NCBI RefSeq assembly: GCF_000620125.1
Contig: NZ_JHVL01000003.1
Span: 62,001 to 126,000, forward strand
DNA from: Clostridiisalibacter paucivorans DSM 22131
GTDB taxonomy: Bacteria > Bacillota > Clostridia > Tissierellales > Clostridiisalibacteraceae
Direction: 5' to 3'
Length of the DNA stretch: 64,000 bases
The translations under genes were made by a program, and so were the position numbers. This document shows, piece after piece, positions 18,001 to 27,520 of the stretch; the first letter of the stretch is position 1; every line of letters begins with the position of its first letter. The notes beneath the pieces were generated by a model. It searched no databases, was not told the DNA's origin, and was given only the letters and a program-made list of their open reading frames with translations.

Positions 18001-18666
18001 GGAAAGAGCTATATACTCCTTAGCATCTTTACTTTGTTTTTCTAAAGGATCTAATTGTTTTTCTAATTCTAACTTTATATCATTTATTCTTATAAGGTTG
18101 TCCTCTGTTTTTTCAAGTTTTTTTTCCGCCTCTTGCTTTCTAGTCTTATATTTTACTATTCCTGCTGCTTCCTCAAAAAGTAATCTTCTATCCTCAGATT
18201 TAGAACTTAATATATTGTCTATTTTTCCCTGTCCAATAATAGAATATCCATCAATGCCTATACCAGTATCCATAAACAATTCTTTTATATCTTTTAGCCT
18301 ACATGATGTCTTGTTTATATAGTATTCACTTTCACCAGACCTAAAAACCCTTCTGGTTACACTCACCTCAGAATAGTCTATAGGCATTTTTTCGTCTTTA
18401 TTATCTAACACCAATGTTACCTCACAAAATCCTAAAGGTTTTCTTTTTGCCGTGCCAGTAAATATAACATCTTCCATTTTACTTCCCCTTAGAGTCTTGG
18501 CACTTTGTTCTCCTAGAACCCATCTTATAGCATCAGAAATATTGCTTTTCCCACTACCATTTGGCCCAACTATACCAGTTATTCCCTTTTCAAAATCTAT
18601 TTTAGTCTTATCAGCAAAAGATTTGAATCCCTGAAGCTCTATTCTCTTTAAATACAAAAAACTCAC
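15076..18666 (-). CDS. smc: Chromosome segregation ATPase Smc
   Basis: Condensin ATPase that extrudes DNA loops with ScpA/ScpB. The 1196-residue chain starts with an ATPase head (GPNGSGKSN near 33-41, GYSIIGQG Q-loop). Two long coiled coils flank the hinge (about 500-680; KGRSILGKAVRGVV, GGRVTLLP, LNPGGSMTGGS). The C-terminal head has signature LSGGEKALTAISLLFAI and Walker B FCILDEIEAALDD. Long runs of Glu/Lys/Ile/Asn in the arms are typical for a low-GC genome. It sits between the radical SAM gene and ftsY. Confidence 0.98.
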   Translation of the reverse strand: MSFLYLKRIELQGFKSFADKTKIDFEKGITGIVGPNGSGKSNISDAIRWVLGEQSAKTLRGSKMEDVIFTGTAKRKPLGFCEVTLVLDNKDEKMPIDYSEVSVTRRVFRSGESEYYINKTSCRLKDIKELFMDTGIGIDGYSIIGQGKIDNILSSKSEDRRLLFEEAAGIVKYKTRKQEAEKKLEKTEDNLIRINDIKLELEKQLDPLEKQSKDAKEYIALSEKLKNNEVNLFVREIERLRDQLLHIENQQQLINDQISYNNNEKSKLENVLQDIQTETDKLNDTIDQINNDKYRAQNLLEKNNSQCKLNDEKISFSLKEINRIEEEIVSLHKKVSGLEQEKVMLNTKKEEFRKEVQEIESEIEIKLSYINEIDTEINFKEKDIEDKKGDMIQFLNLIADKKGEINTINSFNRNIVKRLKQIDIEANDQTENLKSIYENLEYKKKELSDITKTIEKIKEDKSRKIENKTNINNSFKTVLNELDTLKTSINTKESKYKVLNDMKGDYEGYYRSVRTVLKYCKGRSILGKAVRGVVAELINVDKQYEKAIEVALGSTLQNIVTETADDAKKIINYLKKIKGGRVTLLPMESIKPRGLNNRERKLLSTKGIIGVASELIRYDKDYTNILGYLLGRVLVVQNIDYGIKIARAYNHSLKIVTLDGDVLNPGGSMTGGSINNSNTNLLARDRQIGELKKELTKLKEEFISVNKKRHEMENKLASLQNNIDDLEEQLGNYNINHIKLENDINNIISEINRMEKNRDLLQEEKNQLDEELKESNEQIKSIEDELLKLKEKNNITQEDVNNMVMKSDSEKKQRKEAYALLNELKIKKASLNQEFKGILQNIDRVTEDITLLEGNICERKEELNKNKDTVKVLKVYTEDLKSKEEELQLNIDDYANTIIELKNKRVVKNQFLEKKQLEFDKLEEKIKDLEKSKNTIEVKKAKYDMQLENYNNKLWEEYELSYQMALKYKENIENVTKVQNDIKKIKAKIKDLGTVNMNSIEEYETIKERFEFITSQQSDLVDAKKRLKKVIKDMEKKMKEQFLYNFKIIRENFKEIFSKLFGGGKADIYLVDKEDILTTGIDIIAQPPGKKLQNISLLSGGEKALTAISLLFAILKLKPSPFCILDEIEAALDDANVYRFADYLKEFIENTQFIVITHRKGTMESVDSLYGVTMEEEGISRLVSVKLSEKQSEKAS

Positions 18667-18683
18667 CTCTCTTGAAAGCTAAG

Positions 18684-19769
18684 TCACATCAAGCCTTCTT
18701 CCTTTAGATATTTTTTAGTATATTCTCGTAAGTTAATTTCAAAGTTTTTATTATCAATATTTATATTTATATTATATCTTTCAATTGAATCTTCAAATAT
18801 TTTTATCCTTTTTATATTATATTTCTTCTTAAAATATTCTATATTATTCTTTTTATGACCTACTATATTATTTATATCTTCACTATTTGCTAATATTTTT
18901 ATTTCATCATATGATATGCACTGTTCCTTCATAAACATATTAATAATTATTTTAAACATATTCCCTTCTACCAATTGTCTAATAGCAGGATGAAATGGAC
19001 CTCCTACCACATCTCCATGTAAAGAGATGTTTTCTGTAGGTTGCAATCCTATTCTTATGACATCTATGTTATTGTATAAAAACATCATCAACAGTTTACT
19101 GCAAATATTTACTGTGTCTTCCAAGCCCATGGGATTATATTCTTCATTCTTATACATTTTTTCTAAATAAGTATCTTTTACTACTAGAGTAGGGTAAATT
19201 CTAACAAAATCAGGTGCTAAATTTATAATTTGATGGGCAGTTTTAATAGATTTTTCTTCGGTATCTTCTGGCAACCCTAGCATCATTTGGATCCCCAATT
19301 TAAATTCATACCTTTTTATTAAATTAACCGCATTGATGACATCCTCAGCATTATGTCCCCTTTTACTGGCAAAAAGTACACTATCATCTAAGGATTGTAC
19401 TCCCAATTCAATTATATCTACCCCATGTTCTTTTAACATAGTTAAAATACTTATATCTATACAATCTGGACGTGTAGATAGCCTTATAAGATCAATTTCT
19501 CCCTTTTCCTTATATTCATTGGCAATAGAGAGAAAAGTTTTTTGGATTTCAAAATCTATTGCAGTAAAACTCCCACCGAAAAAAGATATCTCTAATATGG
19601 CATTAGATTTAGGTAATGTCATTAAATATTCCTCTATAATATTTCTTACATCCTTTTCAGTTAAATCTGTGGTTATCCCCGTTATTTTTTTCTGATTACA
19701 AAAAACACAATCATTGGGACAGCCCCTATGTGGTACAAAAATAGGAATGATGTAACGTTTCTTAGACAT
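18684..19769 (-). CDS. Radical SAM protein, Elp3/YhcC-like
   Basis: The [4Fe-4S] cysteines CPNDCVFC (Cx3Cx2C) lie near residue 17, followed by the SAM-binding GGSFT segment and a radical SAM barrel (IDIIELGVQSLDDSVL, GIQMMLGLPEDT). Elp3-type domain similarity is clear, but the C-terminal half is short and I see no acetyltransferase domain. The 361-residue protein is often found between rnc and smc in Clostridia; its substrate is unknown. Its start overlaps the rnc end by 8 bases. Confidence 0.85.
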   Translation of the reverse strand: MSKKRYIIPIFVPHRGCPNDCVFCNQKKITGITTDLTEKDVRNIIEEYLMTLPKSNAILEISFFGGSFTAIDFEIQKTFLSIANEYKEKGEIDLIRLSTRPDCIDISILTMLKEHGVDIIELGVQSLDDSVLFASKRGHNAEDVINAVNLIKRYEFKLGIQMMLGLPEDTEEKSIKTAHQIINLAPDFVRIYPTLVVKDTYLEKMYKNEEYNPMGLEDTVNICSKLLMMFLYNNIDVIRIGLQPTENISLHGDVVGGPFHPAIRQLVEGNMFKIIINMFMKEQCISYDEIKILANSEDINNIVGHKKNNIEYFKKKYNIKRIKIFEDSIERYNININIDNKNFEINLREYTKKYLKEEGLM

Positions 19770-20475
19770 CTACATCACCTAATCCTATTAAAGCTGCCTT
19801 AGCTGCATTTTGTTCAGCTTCTTTTTTACTCTTACCTTTACCTGCACCTAATATATGTTCATTATTATTTACTTCTACAAAAAAAATCTTATTGTGATCA
19901 GGCCCTTCTTCCTTTACTACCCTATAAACTATATTAGAATGGGATTCCTGTTGTATTATTTCCTGCAATTGAGTTTTATAGTCTAAAAAGAGCCTACCTT
20001 CAGCTGCTTGTTCTATAAATGGGTTCAAATTATACAATACAAAGTTTCTTGAAGCATCAAAGCCTCCATCAAGATATATTGCACCAATAATCGCTTCAAA
20101 GGCATCTGCCAAAATAGAATTCCTTTTTCTTCCTCCTGTACCTTCCTCTCCTCTTCCCAAAAACAAATATTCTCCAAGTCTTATATTTCTTGCAGCAGAA
20201 GACAAGGTATTTTCACATACAACTATAGCTCTAAATCTAGTGAGATCACCTTCTGGGTGATTAGTATATTTTTTAAAAATATAATCACTTACAATTAATC
20301 CCAAAACCGAATCTCCAAGAAACTCTATTCTCTCATTGTTTTTTATCTTATCAGATTTTTGTTCATTGGAATAGGAACTATGGGTAAGTGCCCGTATAAG
20401 TAAACTCTTATCCTTAAATTTATATTTAATCCTATCCTCAATTTCTTTAACTATATTCTTCTTCTTATCATTCAT
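19762..20475 (-). CDS. rnc: Ribonuclease III
   Basis: Cleaves double-stranded RNA in rRNA and mRNA processing. The RNase III signature NNERIEFLGDSVLGLIVSDY and the second acidic helix DAFEAIIGAIYLDGG provide the catalytic Glu and Asp residues. A double-stranded RNA-binding domain (DYKTQLQEIIQQ... GKGKSKKEAEQNAAKAAL) ends the protein. I start it at the ATG at 20475 with GGAGGGT five bases upstream (237 residues); the longer frame adds 15 unconserved residues. Confidence 0.97.
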   Translation of the reverse strand: MNDKKKNIVKEIEDRIKYKFKDKSLLIRALTHSSYSNEQKSDKIKNNERIEFLGDSVLGLIVSDYIFKKYTNHPEGDLTRFRAIVVCENTLSSAARNIRLGEYLFLGRGEEGTGGRKRNSILADAFEAIIGAIYLDGGFDASRNFVLYNLNPFIEQAAEGRLFLDYKTQLQEIIQQESHSNIVYRVVKEEGPDHNKIFFVEVNNNEHILGAGKGKSKKEAEQNAAKAALIGLGDVDV

Positions 20476-20549
20476 ATTTACCCTCCACACGATAATTAGG
20501 TAAAATCGTAAATATTGCAATGTGGATTGAAATACTTACGACATTACCC

Positions 20550-20571
20550 AATATATAGTTTACTATATATT
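20550..20571. repeat. AT-rich inverted repeat
   Basis: AATATATAGT, a TT spacer, then ACTATATATT: 10-bp perfect arms made only of A, T and a single G/C pair. It directly abuts the large palindrome at 20572. Between them they fill much of the rnc-fabF gap. Confidence 0.7.
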
Positions 20572-20617
20572 ATATAATCCATGCAAACAAAAGTACTTTT
20601 GTTTGCATGGATTATAT
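20572..20617. repeat. Perfect 46-bp palindrome between fabF and rnc
   Basis: Arms of 23 bp are fully complementary around a central GTAC with no loop. It starts 44 bases past the fabF stop codon. As RNA it would form a very stable hairpin and probably ends the fab operon transcript, though the bases after it are only weakly U-rich on either strand. Its perfect symmetry also allows a protein-binding or cruciform role. Confidence 0.85.
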
Positions 20618-20660
20618 TAATAAAATCTAACCACGTATATGAAATGTATTTTTTAATTTA

Positions 20661-21902
20661 TCAAATGTATTTTTTAACTATTATAGATGCATTATGTCCG
20701 CCAAATCCTAGGGAATTTGACATAGCATAATTTACCCTTTGATTAATTCCTTCGTTTGGTACATAGTCTAAATCACATTCTTCATCGTTTACTTCATAAT
20801 TGATTGTAGGAGGTATAAAATCTTCAGATACACTCAAAGCTAATACTATACCTTCTATTCCTCCAGCCGCTCCCAATAAATGCCCTGTCATAGATTTAGT
20901 AGAACTCACCTTTAATTTATACGCATGTTCACCAAAAACAGATTTAATAGCCATGGTTTCAAACTTGTCATTATATGGAGTAGATGTACCATGGGCATTT
21001 ATATAGTCTATAGCTGTAGGATCAATTTCAGCATCTTTTAATGCTAAAGATATGGCCCTTGCTGCACCTTCCCCTTGTTCTGCAGGAGCTGTAATATGAT
21101 ATGCATCTGCACTCATACCATATCCAACTACTTCCCCATATATTGTTGCTCCTCTATTTATTGCATGCTCCAATTCTTCTAATATAAGTATTCCTGCACC
21201 TTCTCCCATTACAAATCCATCTCTATCCTTGTCAAATGGTCGACTAGCCTTTTGAGGTTCATCATTTCTAGTCGAAAGTGCCTTCATGGAACAAAATCCC
21301 GCTACAGCTAATGGTGTTATAGATGCTTCAGTACCTCCACTTATCATTATATCTGCATCTCCTCGCTGTATAACCTTAAATGCATCCCCTATTGCATTAG
21401 TTGAAGATGCACAAGCAGTAACCACTGTTTCATTAGGTCCCCTCGCTCCAAAGGCTATAGAAATTTGTCCAGCAGCCATATTTCCTATCATCATAGGAAT
21501 AAAAAAAGGACTTACTCTTTTAGGACCTCTTTTTAATAATTTTTCATATTGTTCCTCAAGGGTAGTCAATCCACCAATGCCACAACCTAAAATAACCCCA
21601 AATTTATCTTTATTAATTTTTCCTAAATCAATTCTAGAATCCTTAACCGCCATCATACTAGCTGCCAAGCCATATTGAGTAAATAAATCCATCCTCTTTG
21701 CTTCTTTTTTATCTAAATACTCCGTCGGCTTAAAATCCTTAACCTCCCCAGCTATCTTAGCTGGATAATCAGTAGTGTCAAATTTAGTAATATTGCCAAT
21801 TCCATTTTTTCCTTCTCTTATAGCTTTAAAAAAATCTTCCTTGCCGTTACCTATAGGACTTATTATTCCAACGCCAGTAATTACTACTCGTTTTTTTTCC
21901 AT
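20661..21902 (-). CDS. fabF: Beta-ketoacyl-ACP synthase II (FabF)
   Basis: Condensing enzyme that elongates acyl-ACP with malonyl-ACP. The Cys-His-His triad is visible: Cys164 in [11 protein letters not shown], His in NAHGTSTP and His in [13 protein letters not shown]. The GFGGHN glycine loop is near the end. The 413 residues are typical. It is the last gene of the FapR operon. A hairpin separates it from acpP. Confidence 0.98.
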   Translation of the reverse strand: MEKKRVVITGVGIISPIGNGKEDFFKAIREGKNGIGNITKFDTTDYPAKIAGEVKDFKPTEYLDKKEAKRMDLFTQYGLAASMMAVKDSRIDLGKINKDKFGVILGCGIGGLTTLEEQYEKLLKRGPKRVSPFFIPMMIGNMAAGQISIAFGARGPNETVVTACASSTNAIGDAFKVIQRGDADIMISGGTEASITPLAVAGFCSMKALSTRNDEPQKASRPFDKDRDGFVMGEGAGILILEELEHAINRGATIYGEVVGYGMSADAYHITAPAEQGEGAARAISLALKDAEIDPTAIDYINAHGTSTPYNDKFETMAIKSVFGEHAYKLKVSSTKSMTGHLLGAAGGIEGIVLALSVSEDFIPPTINYEVNDEECDLDYVPNEGINQRVNYAMSNSLGFGGHNASIIVKKYI

Positions 21903-21932
21903 ATTGTCACCACCAATACCTTTTATATTTAA

Positions 21933-21953
21933 GGCCCCGATTGTATCGGGACC
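21933..21953 (-). terminator. GC-rich hairpin between acpP and fabF
   Basis: The transcript can fold GGTCCCGAT / ATCGGGGCC with one mismatch over a 3-base loop. No true U-run follows, so it could slow transcription, or protect the 3' end of an acpP message, rather than fully terminate. It may help acpP be expressed above fabF. Confidence 0.45.
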
Positions 21954-21963
21954 TGAAACATTA

Positions 21964-22191
21964 TTATATATGTTCCTTTATATAATTTACTGCATCTTTC
22001 ACAGTTTTAATCTTTTCTGCATCCTCATCAGGTATTTCTAAATCAAATTCATCTTCTATAGCCATTATTAGTTCAACAACATCTAACGAATCTGCATCAA
22101 GATCTTCTTGAAATGAAGCTTCCATTGTTATCTCGCTTTCTTCAACCTCTAATTGATCAGCAACTATAACCTTTAATTTTTCAAATGCCAT
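21964..22191 (-). CDS. acpP: Acyl carrier protein
   Basis: Carries acyl chains on a 4'-phosphopantetheine arm attached to Ser35 in [12 protein letters not shown]. The highly acidic 75-residue protein is standard. I chose the ATG at 22191 with GGAGGTG seven bases before it over a GTG three codons earlier. It sits between fabG and fabF. Confidence 0.97.
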   Translation of the reverse strand: MAFEKLKVIVADQLEVEESEITMEASFQEDLDADSLDVVELIMAIEDEFDLEIPDEDAEKIKTVKDAVNYIKEHI

Positions 22192-22232
22192 ATTACACAC
22201 CTCCTTTCAAAGTCATTCATATATTCTTAATA

Positions 22233-22979
22233 TTAATTAGTGCCCAATCCTCCATCTACAACAATAACTTGACCAGTAATGTATTTAGCATAATCACTAG
22301 CTAAAAAAGCAACGGCATTGGCAACATCATCAGGTTGACCAAGTTTGTTTAAAGCAATCCCCTTTATATATTCAGCTTTTATTTTATCTGGCAATTTATC
22401 AGTCATATCTGTTTCTATAAATCCTGGAGCAATAGCATTAACCCTTATATTCTTTTTCCCTACTTCTTTAGCCAAAGATTTAGTAAGACCTATAATTCCA
22501 GCCTTTGAAGCAGAATAATTACATTGACCTGCATTTCCAGTTAATCCTACTATAGAAGATATATTTATTATACTCCCATGCTTCTGTTTTATCATTTTCC
22601 TTATTATGGACTTTGTAACATTAAAGCTACCTTTAAGATTAATATCTAATACTAAATCCCAATCTTCTTCAGTCATTCTCATAATTAAATTATCTTTAGT
22701 AATTCCTGCATTATTCACAAGTATATCTATTTTATTAAATTTACTTAGTGCCTCATCTATTAAGTTCTTAGCTTGTTCAACATTAGACACATCCGCCTTT
22801 ATTGCAATCCCTTCACTTCCTAATTCCTTTATTTCATCTACAACTTTATTTGCCTTTGTTTCATTGCTAGAATAGTTGATTATAACATTAGCACCTAAAG
22901 AAGCCAATTTCAATGCTATCGATTTACCAATTCCTCTAGAGCCTCCAGTAATCAATGCAACTTTTCCCTCTAAATTCAT
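22233..22979 (-). CDS. fabG: 3-oxoacyl-ACP reductase FabG
   Basis: NADPH-dependent short-chain dehydrogenase for the first reduction of each elongation round. The cofactor loop is TGGSRGIGK (11-19) and NNAG is at 89-92. The catalytic residues are Ser141/142, Tyr155 and Lys159 (YSASK). The 248-residue start has GGAGG six bases upstream. It follows fabD by 12 bases. Confidence 0.97.
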   Translation of the reverse strand: MNLEGKVALITGGSRGIGKSIALKLASLGANVIINYSSNETKANKVVDEIKELGSEGIAIKADVSNVEQAKNLIDEALSKFNKIDILVNNAGITKDNLIMRMTEEDWDLVLDINLKGSFNVTKSIIRKMIKQKHGSIINISSIVGLTGNAGQCNYSASKAGIIGLTKSLAKEVGKKNIRVNAIAPGFIETDMTDKLPDKIKAEYIKGIALNKLGQPDDVANAVAFLASDYAKYITGQVIVVDGGLGTN

Positions 22980-22991
22980 CAATATCCTCCT

Positions 22992-23936
22992 TTAAAGAAG
23001 TTCTTTTTTAATTTTCAATATATCATCCATACACTCAACATTATAACATTTGACCTTTTTCTTCATCTTTCTAGACGTCTTTTTAGTAAATGTAGTAAGA
23101 GTTTTACCTGGCCCTACTTCTACAAAAGTCTCAACTCCATCATTTATCATTTTTTCAGTTACATCCTGCCAAAGCACAGATTTATATACCTGACTAACTA
23201 AAATATCTTTAATATTATCATCTTCTGAAATATAATCCCCTGTAACACTGGAAATTATATCTTTATTTTTCTGATTAAAATCAACATCGTTAAGAACTAA
23301 TTTCAATTTATCTCCTGCGGGCTTAAGTAAACTGCAGTGAAAAGGTGCACTTACCGGAAGGCGTATTGCCCTTTTACATCCATTTTCCTTTGCTATTTCA
23401 CAAGCAGACTCTACAGCGTCAATCTCCCCAGATATAACTATTTGACCTGGGCAATTAAAATTAGCGGCTTCAACTATGCCCTTTTTACTGGCTTCATCCA
23501 ATACATCATTTATCTTGTCTCTTTCAAGCCCTATAAGAGCAGCCATTGTTCCTCTACCTATAGGTACTGCTTCTTGCATATATTTACCCCTAAGCTTTAC
23601 TATTTTAATAGCATCAGCAAAATCCAATACCCCTCCATATACTAATGAACCATACTCTCCTAAACTCAATCCACCAGTGATATCTGCCTTAAATCCCAAT
23701 TCTTCTAAGACTTTAGTAATTGCCATACATACAGTCAATATAGCAGGTTGTGTATTTTCAGTTTTAACCAGATCACTTTCAGGGCCTTCAAAACACATTT
23801 TACTTATATTAAATCCAAGGAACTCGTTTGCTATATCAAATATCTTTTTTGCTTCCTTACTCTTTTCTACAATATCCTTGCCCATTCCCAAATATTGCGC
23901 ACCCTGACCAGGATATATGATAGCTATTTTTCCCAT
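22992..23936 (-). CDS. fabD: Malonyl-CoA:ACP transacylase FabD
   Basis: Loads malonyl groups onto ACP. The nucleophile elbow is GGLSLGEY (Ser91), and the catalytic His is in SAPFHCSLL. GQGAQY at the start and VGPGKTLT near the end are also family marks. The 314 residues are normal. Closely packed between fabK and fabG. Confidence 0.97.
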   Translation of the reverse strand: MGKIAIIYPGQGAQYLGMGKDIVEKSKEAKKIFDIANEFLGFNISKMCFEGPESDLVKTENTQPAILTVCMAITKVLEELGFKADITGGLSLGEYGSLVYGGVLDFADAIKIVKLRGKYMQEAVPIGRGTMAALIGLERDKINDVLDEASKKGIVEAANFNCPGQIVISGEIDAVESACEIAKENGCKRAIRLPVSAPFHCSLLKPAGDKLKLVLNDVDFNQKNKDIISSVTGDYISEDDNIKDILVSQVYKSVLWQDVTEKMINDGVETFVEVGPGKTLTTFTKKTSRKMKKKVKCYNVECMDDILKIKKELL

Positions 23937-23948
23937 TTAACATCACCT

Positions 23949-24887
23949 CTAAATATCATTTAGGTTTTCTCTTATATCAGATGCCTCTCTAATTATATCC
24001 TCTATTACCTCTTTACAGCTCTTTATATCCTTTACAAGGCCACTTATTTGACCTGCCATAACAGAACCACATTTAATATCTCCATCTATAACTGCATTTC
24101 TAAGAGCTCCCATTCCTATTTTCTCCATCTCTTCCAAAGAAGCATTATTTTTTTCTAATTCCATGTACTTTTTATATAATTTGTTTTTAAGTATTCTAAC
24201 AGGATGACCAGTAGTTCTGCCCGTCACCACAGCATCTCTATCTTTGGCCTTAAGAATAAACTTTTTATAATTTTCATGCACCTCACACTCTTCAGTACAA
24301 ACAAATCTTGTTCCTATTTGAACACCTTTAGCTCCTAAAGTCAGTGCAGCTAAAAAACCTCTCCCATCTGCTATCCCTCCAGCTGCAATAACCGGGATAC
24401 TAACAGCATCAACTATTTGAGGCACTAAAGACATAGTGGTAAGTTCTCCTATATGTCCACCAGCCTCTGTTCCTTCAACTATTATGGCATCAGCACCTGA
24501 CCTTTCCATCCTTTTAGCTAATGCAACCGATGGAACTACAGGTATAATTTTTGTACCTATCTGTTTAAACTTATCAAGATACTTACCTGGATTGCCTGCA
24601 CCAGTAGTTATTACTGGCACCCTTTCTTTATATAATAAATCCATTACTTCTTCAATAAAAGGAGACAATAGCATAGCATTTACTCCAAAACTCTTGTCTG
24701 TCATAGATTTTATTTTCTTTATTTCTTTTTCTATAACCTCAGCAGGCGCATTACCACAACCTATAATGCCCAAACCCCCTGCATTGGATACTGCTGCTGC
24801 CAACTCTGCAGTGGCAACCCAAGCCATACCCCCTTGCAATATGGGATATTCTATATCTAAAAGTTCACATATTTCTGTTTTAAACAT
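23949..24887 (-). CDS. fabK: Enoyl-ACP reductase II FabK (FMN-dependent)
   Basis: FMN/NAD(P)H enoyl reductase of the 2-nitropropane dioxygenase superfamily, which replaces FabI in many Gram-positive anaerobes. Seen are LLDIEYPILQGGMAWVATAELAAAVSNAGGLGIIG, GTEAGGHIGE and VIAAGGIADGRG flavin-site segments and GTRFVCTEEC. The 312 residues fit. Its place in the fab operon supports FabK over a nitronate monooxygenase. Confidence 0.95.
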   Translation of the reverse strand: MFKTEICELLDIEYPILQGGMAWVATAELAAAVSNAGGLGIIGCGNAPAEVIEKEIKKIKSMTDKSFGVNAMLLSPFIEEVMDLLYKERVPVITTGAGNPGKYLDKFKQIGTKIIPVVPSVALAKRMERSGADAIIVEGTEAGGHIGELTTMSLVPQIVDAVSIPVIAAGGIADGRGFLAALTLGAKGVQIGTRFVCTEECEVHENYKKFILKAKDRDAVVTGRTTGHPVRILKNKLYKKYMELEKNNASLEEMEKIGMGALRNAVIDGDIKCGSVMAGQISGLVKDIKSCKEVIEDIIREASDIRENLNDI

Positions 24888-24897
24888 TTAATTCCTC

Positions 24898-25887
24898 CTA
24901 TCTATGCCATTCTAGTACACAAGAGCCCCATGTCAATCCTCCACCAAATCCCACAAGTAAAACATTATCTCCATTCTTAATGTTGCCCTTTTTCAACGCC
25001 TCATCCAATGCAACAGGAATAGATGCCGCCGACATATTACCATATTTATCTAAGTTCACAAATACCTTGTCTTCTGTCATCTTCAATCTCTTCCTTGCAG
25101 CATTTATTATTCTAATATTAGCTTGATGAGGAATGAGATAATCTATATCAGATAACTCAAGGCCACTTTTCTGTATAACCTTCTTCGATGCCTCATCCAT
25201 AATCTTTACAGCAAATTTGAAAACTCCATTTCCTTCCATTTGCACATAATGTAATCTCTGATCCACAGTCTCATGAGTAGCAGGATATAATGAACCTCCT
25301 GCTGGCTGTTTTAGATATTCAGCACCTTTTCCATCAGCTCCTATATCTATAGCTAATATCCCTCCATGCTCTACTTTGCTCATAACCACTGCTCCAGCAC
25401 CATCTCCAAATAAAATGCATGTGTTTCTATCTTTCCAATCTATAATTTTAGATAGTGCATCGGCACTAATTACAAGCACATTTTTATAAATACCCGAATT
25501 TATATAGCCATATGCTACAGACATACCATATAAAAAACCTGAACATGCAGCCTCTAAATCAAAAGCTGCCGCATTTGTACATCCTAGCTCCCTTTGCACA
25601 ATACAACCCGTCGAAGGAAATGCCATATCAGGAGTTATAGTTGTAACTATTATAAGATCTATATCTTCAGGACATAACCCAGCATCCTTTAATGCCAATT
25701 CTCCAGCTTTTATACACATGAAAGATGTAGCTTTATCTTCATCCAATATCCTTCTTTCAACTATCCCAGTTCTACTCCTTATCCACTCATCATTTGTATC
25801 TACCATCTTTTCAAGCTCTTTATTTGTAACTATTTTTTCTGGCAAGTAACTTCCTATACCTATAATCCCTACTTTATTCTTTTCCAA
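24898..25887 (-). CDS. fabH: Beta-ketoacyl-ACP synthase III FabH
   Basis: Starts fatty acid synthesis by condensing acyl-CoA with malonyl-ACP. The triad is Cys115 (DLEAACSGF), His in LIPHQANIR and Asn in [11 protein letters not shown]. The 329 residues are normal. The start is a TTG preceded by AAGG, overlapping the end of plsX by 14 bases, so translation is probably coupled. Confidence 0.97.
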   Translation of the reverse strand: MEKNKVGIIGIGSYLPEKIVTNKELEKMVDTNDEWIRSRTGIVERRILDEDKATSFMCIKAGELALKDAGLCPEDIDLIIVTTITPDMAFPSTGCIVQRELGCTNAAAFDLEAACSGFLYGMSVAYGYINSGIYKNVLVISADALSKIIDWKDRNTCILFGDGAGAVVMSKVEHGGILAIDIGADGKGAEYLKQPAGGSLYPATHETVDQRLHYVQMEGNGVFKFAVKIMDEASKKVIQKSGLELSDIDYLIPHQANIRIINAARKRLKMTEDKVFVNLDKYGNMSAASIPVALDEALKKGNIKNGDNVLLVGFGGGLTWGSCVLEWHR

Positions 25888-26890
25888 ACGTATCCTTCCC
25901 TTCTAACCTATGGATTTCTGACTGTACAATATCTACCACTTTATTTTCACTAAATATCTTTGCCTGTTTTATAGCATTTTTTATAGCAATATTATCAGAA
26001 CTTCCATGGGCTTTTATTACGGGCTTCTTCACTCCCAGCAATGGGGCTCCTCCATATTCTCTATAATCTAAGTCCGCTTTAAATGCCTTTAACCCAGGCT
26101 TTAACATCAAAGCTCCTAATTTAGTTAGACTATTTTTCATGAATGCCTTTTTCAAAAGGCTAAAAATAGTCTCAGCAAGCCCTTCAGTAAGTTTTAATAT
26201 TATATTTCCCACAAAACCATCACACACCAACACATCTACAATTCCTTTGGGTATATCTCTAGCTTCTACATTTCCATAGAAATTTATATCAGTTCCTTGC
26301 AATAAGCCAAAGCTTTCTTTAGTAAGCTCATTTCCTTTACCTTCCTCTGTTCCTATGTTTACCAATCCAACAGAGGGACTATCTATCCCTAAAACCCTTT
26401 GACAATATATACTTCCCATTACAGCAAAATGTTGTAAATGTTTTGGCCTACAGTCCGCATTGGCTCCTACATCCATCAATAACGATACACCTTTACTAGT
26501 AGGATATACTGTTGCCAAAGCAGGTCTATCAATGCCCTTTGTTCTTCCTACTATAAAAAGCCCTCCACTTAATAGTGCTCCAGTATTACCTGCTGAAATA
26601 AATGCATCTACTTCACTATTTTTCAAAAGCTTTAAACCTACTACCATTGAAGAATTTTTCTTTCTTCTTATAGCCATTACAGGTTTGTCTTCATTGGTTA
26701 TTATTTCCTCAGCATTTATTATTTCAATTTTTTCCTCATTGAATTCATACTTCGATAATTCTTTTCTGATTTTACCCTCTATTCCAACTAATACAATATG
26801 TACTCCATACTCCTTAATAGCATCTATAGAACCTTTAACTACTGAATTAGGTGCTTTGTCTCCACCCATAGCATCAACTGCGATCTTCAT
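25874..26890 (-). CDS. plsX: Phosphate acyltransferase PlsX
   Basis: Makes acyl-phosphate from acyl-ACP for phospholipid synthesis. The N-terminus [43 protein letters not shown] and DVGANADC are family blocks. The ATG at 26890 has GGAGGGG four bases before it and gives 338 residues; the longer frame adds seven. It lies between fapR and fabH in the FapR operon. Confidence 0.97.
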   Translation of the reverse strand: MKIAVDAMGGDKAPNSVVKGSIDAIKEYGVHIVLVGIEGKIRKELSKYEFNEEKIEIINAEEIITNEDKPVMAIRRKKNSSMVVGLKLLKNSEVDAFISAGNTGALLSGGLFIVGRTKGIDRPALATVYPTSKGVSLLMDVGANADCRPKHLQHFAVMGSIYCQRVLGIDSPSVGLVNIGTEEGKGNELTKESFGLLQGTDINFYGNVEARDIPKGIVDVLVCDGFVGNIILKLTEGLAETIFSLLKKAFMKNSLTKLGALMLKPGLKAFKADLDYREYGGAPLLGVKKPVIKAHGSSDNIAIKNAIKQAKIFSENKVVDIVQSEIHRLEGKDTFGKE

Positions 26891-26916
26891 GAAACCCCTC
26901 CTAAAATACATATCTG

Positions 26917-27471
26917 TTAAACAGAAACCAATATGAATTTTCCTCTAAACACCTGTTCCTGTCCTGCATATATAAATACATGGACAAAATATTTGTTAGT
27001 TCTTTGCCTCACAACTTCTGCCTTAGCCACAAGTTTTTGCCCTGCCTTTACCGGTGTTTTATATTTTATATTAGCCACACCCGTCACAGCTACATTTGCA
27101 TCTATAACAGCCATAGCAATAGATTCTGCTTGGGCAAAAATATGATGCCCCCTAATTATATTAGTCTTTTTAAAAGCCATTTCTTCTGTGGTCTCCAATA
27201 TAGATATTCCATTTTCTCCCAAATTTAGATCTACTAATTCCCCTACTATCTCAGTTCCTCCAATGGATTTCACCTTGGAATAATTCATCTCTGCAACATT
27301 TTTTATCCTCTCTCTTAATTCTGGAATGCCTAGTTCCAATCTATCTAATCTTATAGTCTGAATGCTTACACCAAATATTTCCATCAACTCTTCATCTGTT
27401 AAAAATGGATCTTCTTTTAATCTCTTTTTTAGGTTTTCTTGCCTTTCTTTCTTGGATAGTCTTTTTTTCAT
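26917..27471 (-). CDS. fapR: Fatty acid and phospholipid biosynthesis repressor FapR
   Basis: Repressor released by malonyl-CoA. The N-terminal helix-turn-helix (about 18-55; [31 protein letters not shown]) is joined to a hotdog-fold effector domain (about 70-184, with [18 protein letters not shown]). The length of 184 is typical. It is first in fapR-plsX-fabH-fabK-fabD-fabG-acpP-fabF and has its own operator upstream, so it autoregulates. Confidence 0.97.
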   Translation of the reverse strand: MKKRLSKKERQENLKKRLKEDPFLTDEELMEIFGVSIQTIRLDRLELGIPELRERIKNVAEMNYSKVKSIGGTEIVGELVDLNLGENGISILETTEEMAFKKTNIIRGHHIFAQAESIAMAVIDANVAVTGVANIKYKTPVKAGQKLVAKAEVVRQRTNKYFVHVFIYAGQEQVFRGKFILVSV

Positions 27472-27498
27472 AATTCCACCTCAAGTTATAACTTCAAT

Positions 27499-27515
27499 TT
27501 AGTACCTGTTACTAA
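27499..27515 (-). promoter_or_regulatory. FapR operator
   Basis: A 17-bp inverted repeat, TTAGTA-CCTGT-TACTAA, matches the FapR box as known from Bacillus. It lies just downstream of the -10 element and covers the expected transcription start. An additional half site (TTAGTA, 27519-27524) overlaps the -10 itself. Confidence 0.9.
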
Positions 27516-27520
27516 CACTT

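Noticed and set aside
23337-23963. Several plus-strand frames over fabD
   Set aside because: Mirror frames of a well-conserved gene; no start signals or recognisable protein.
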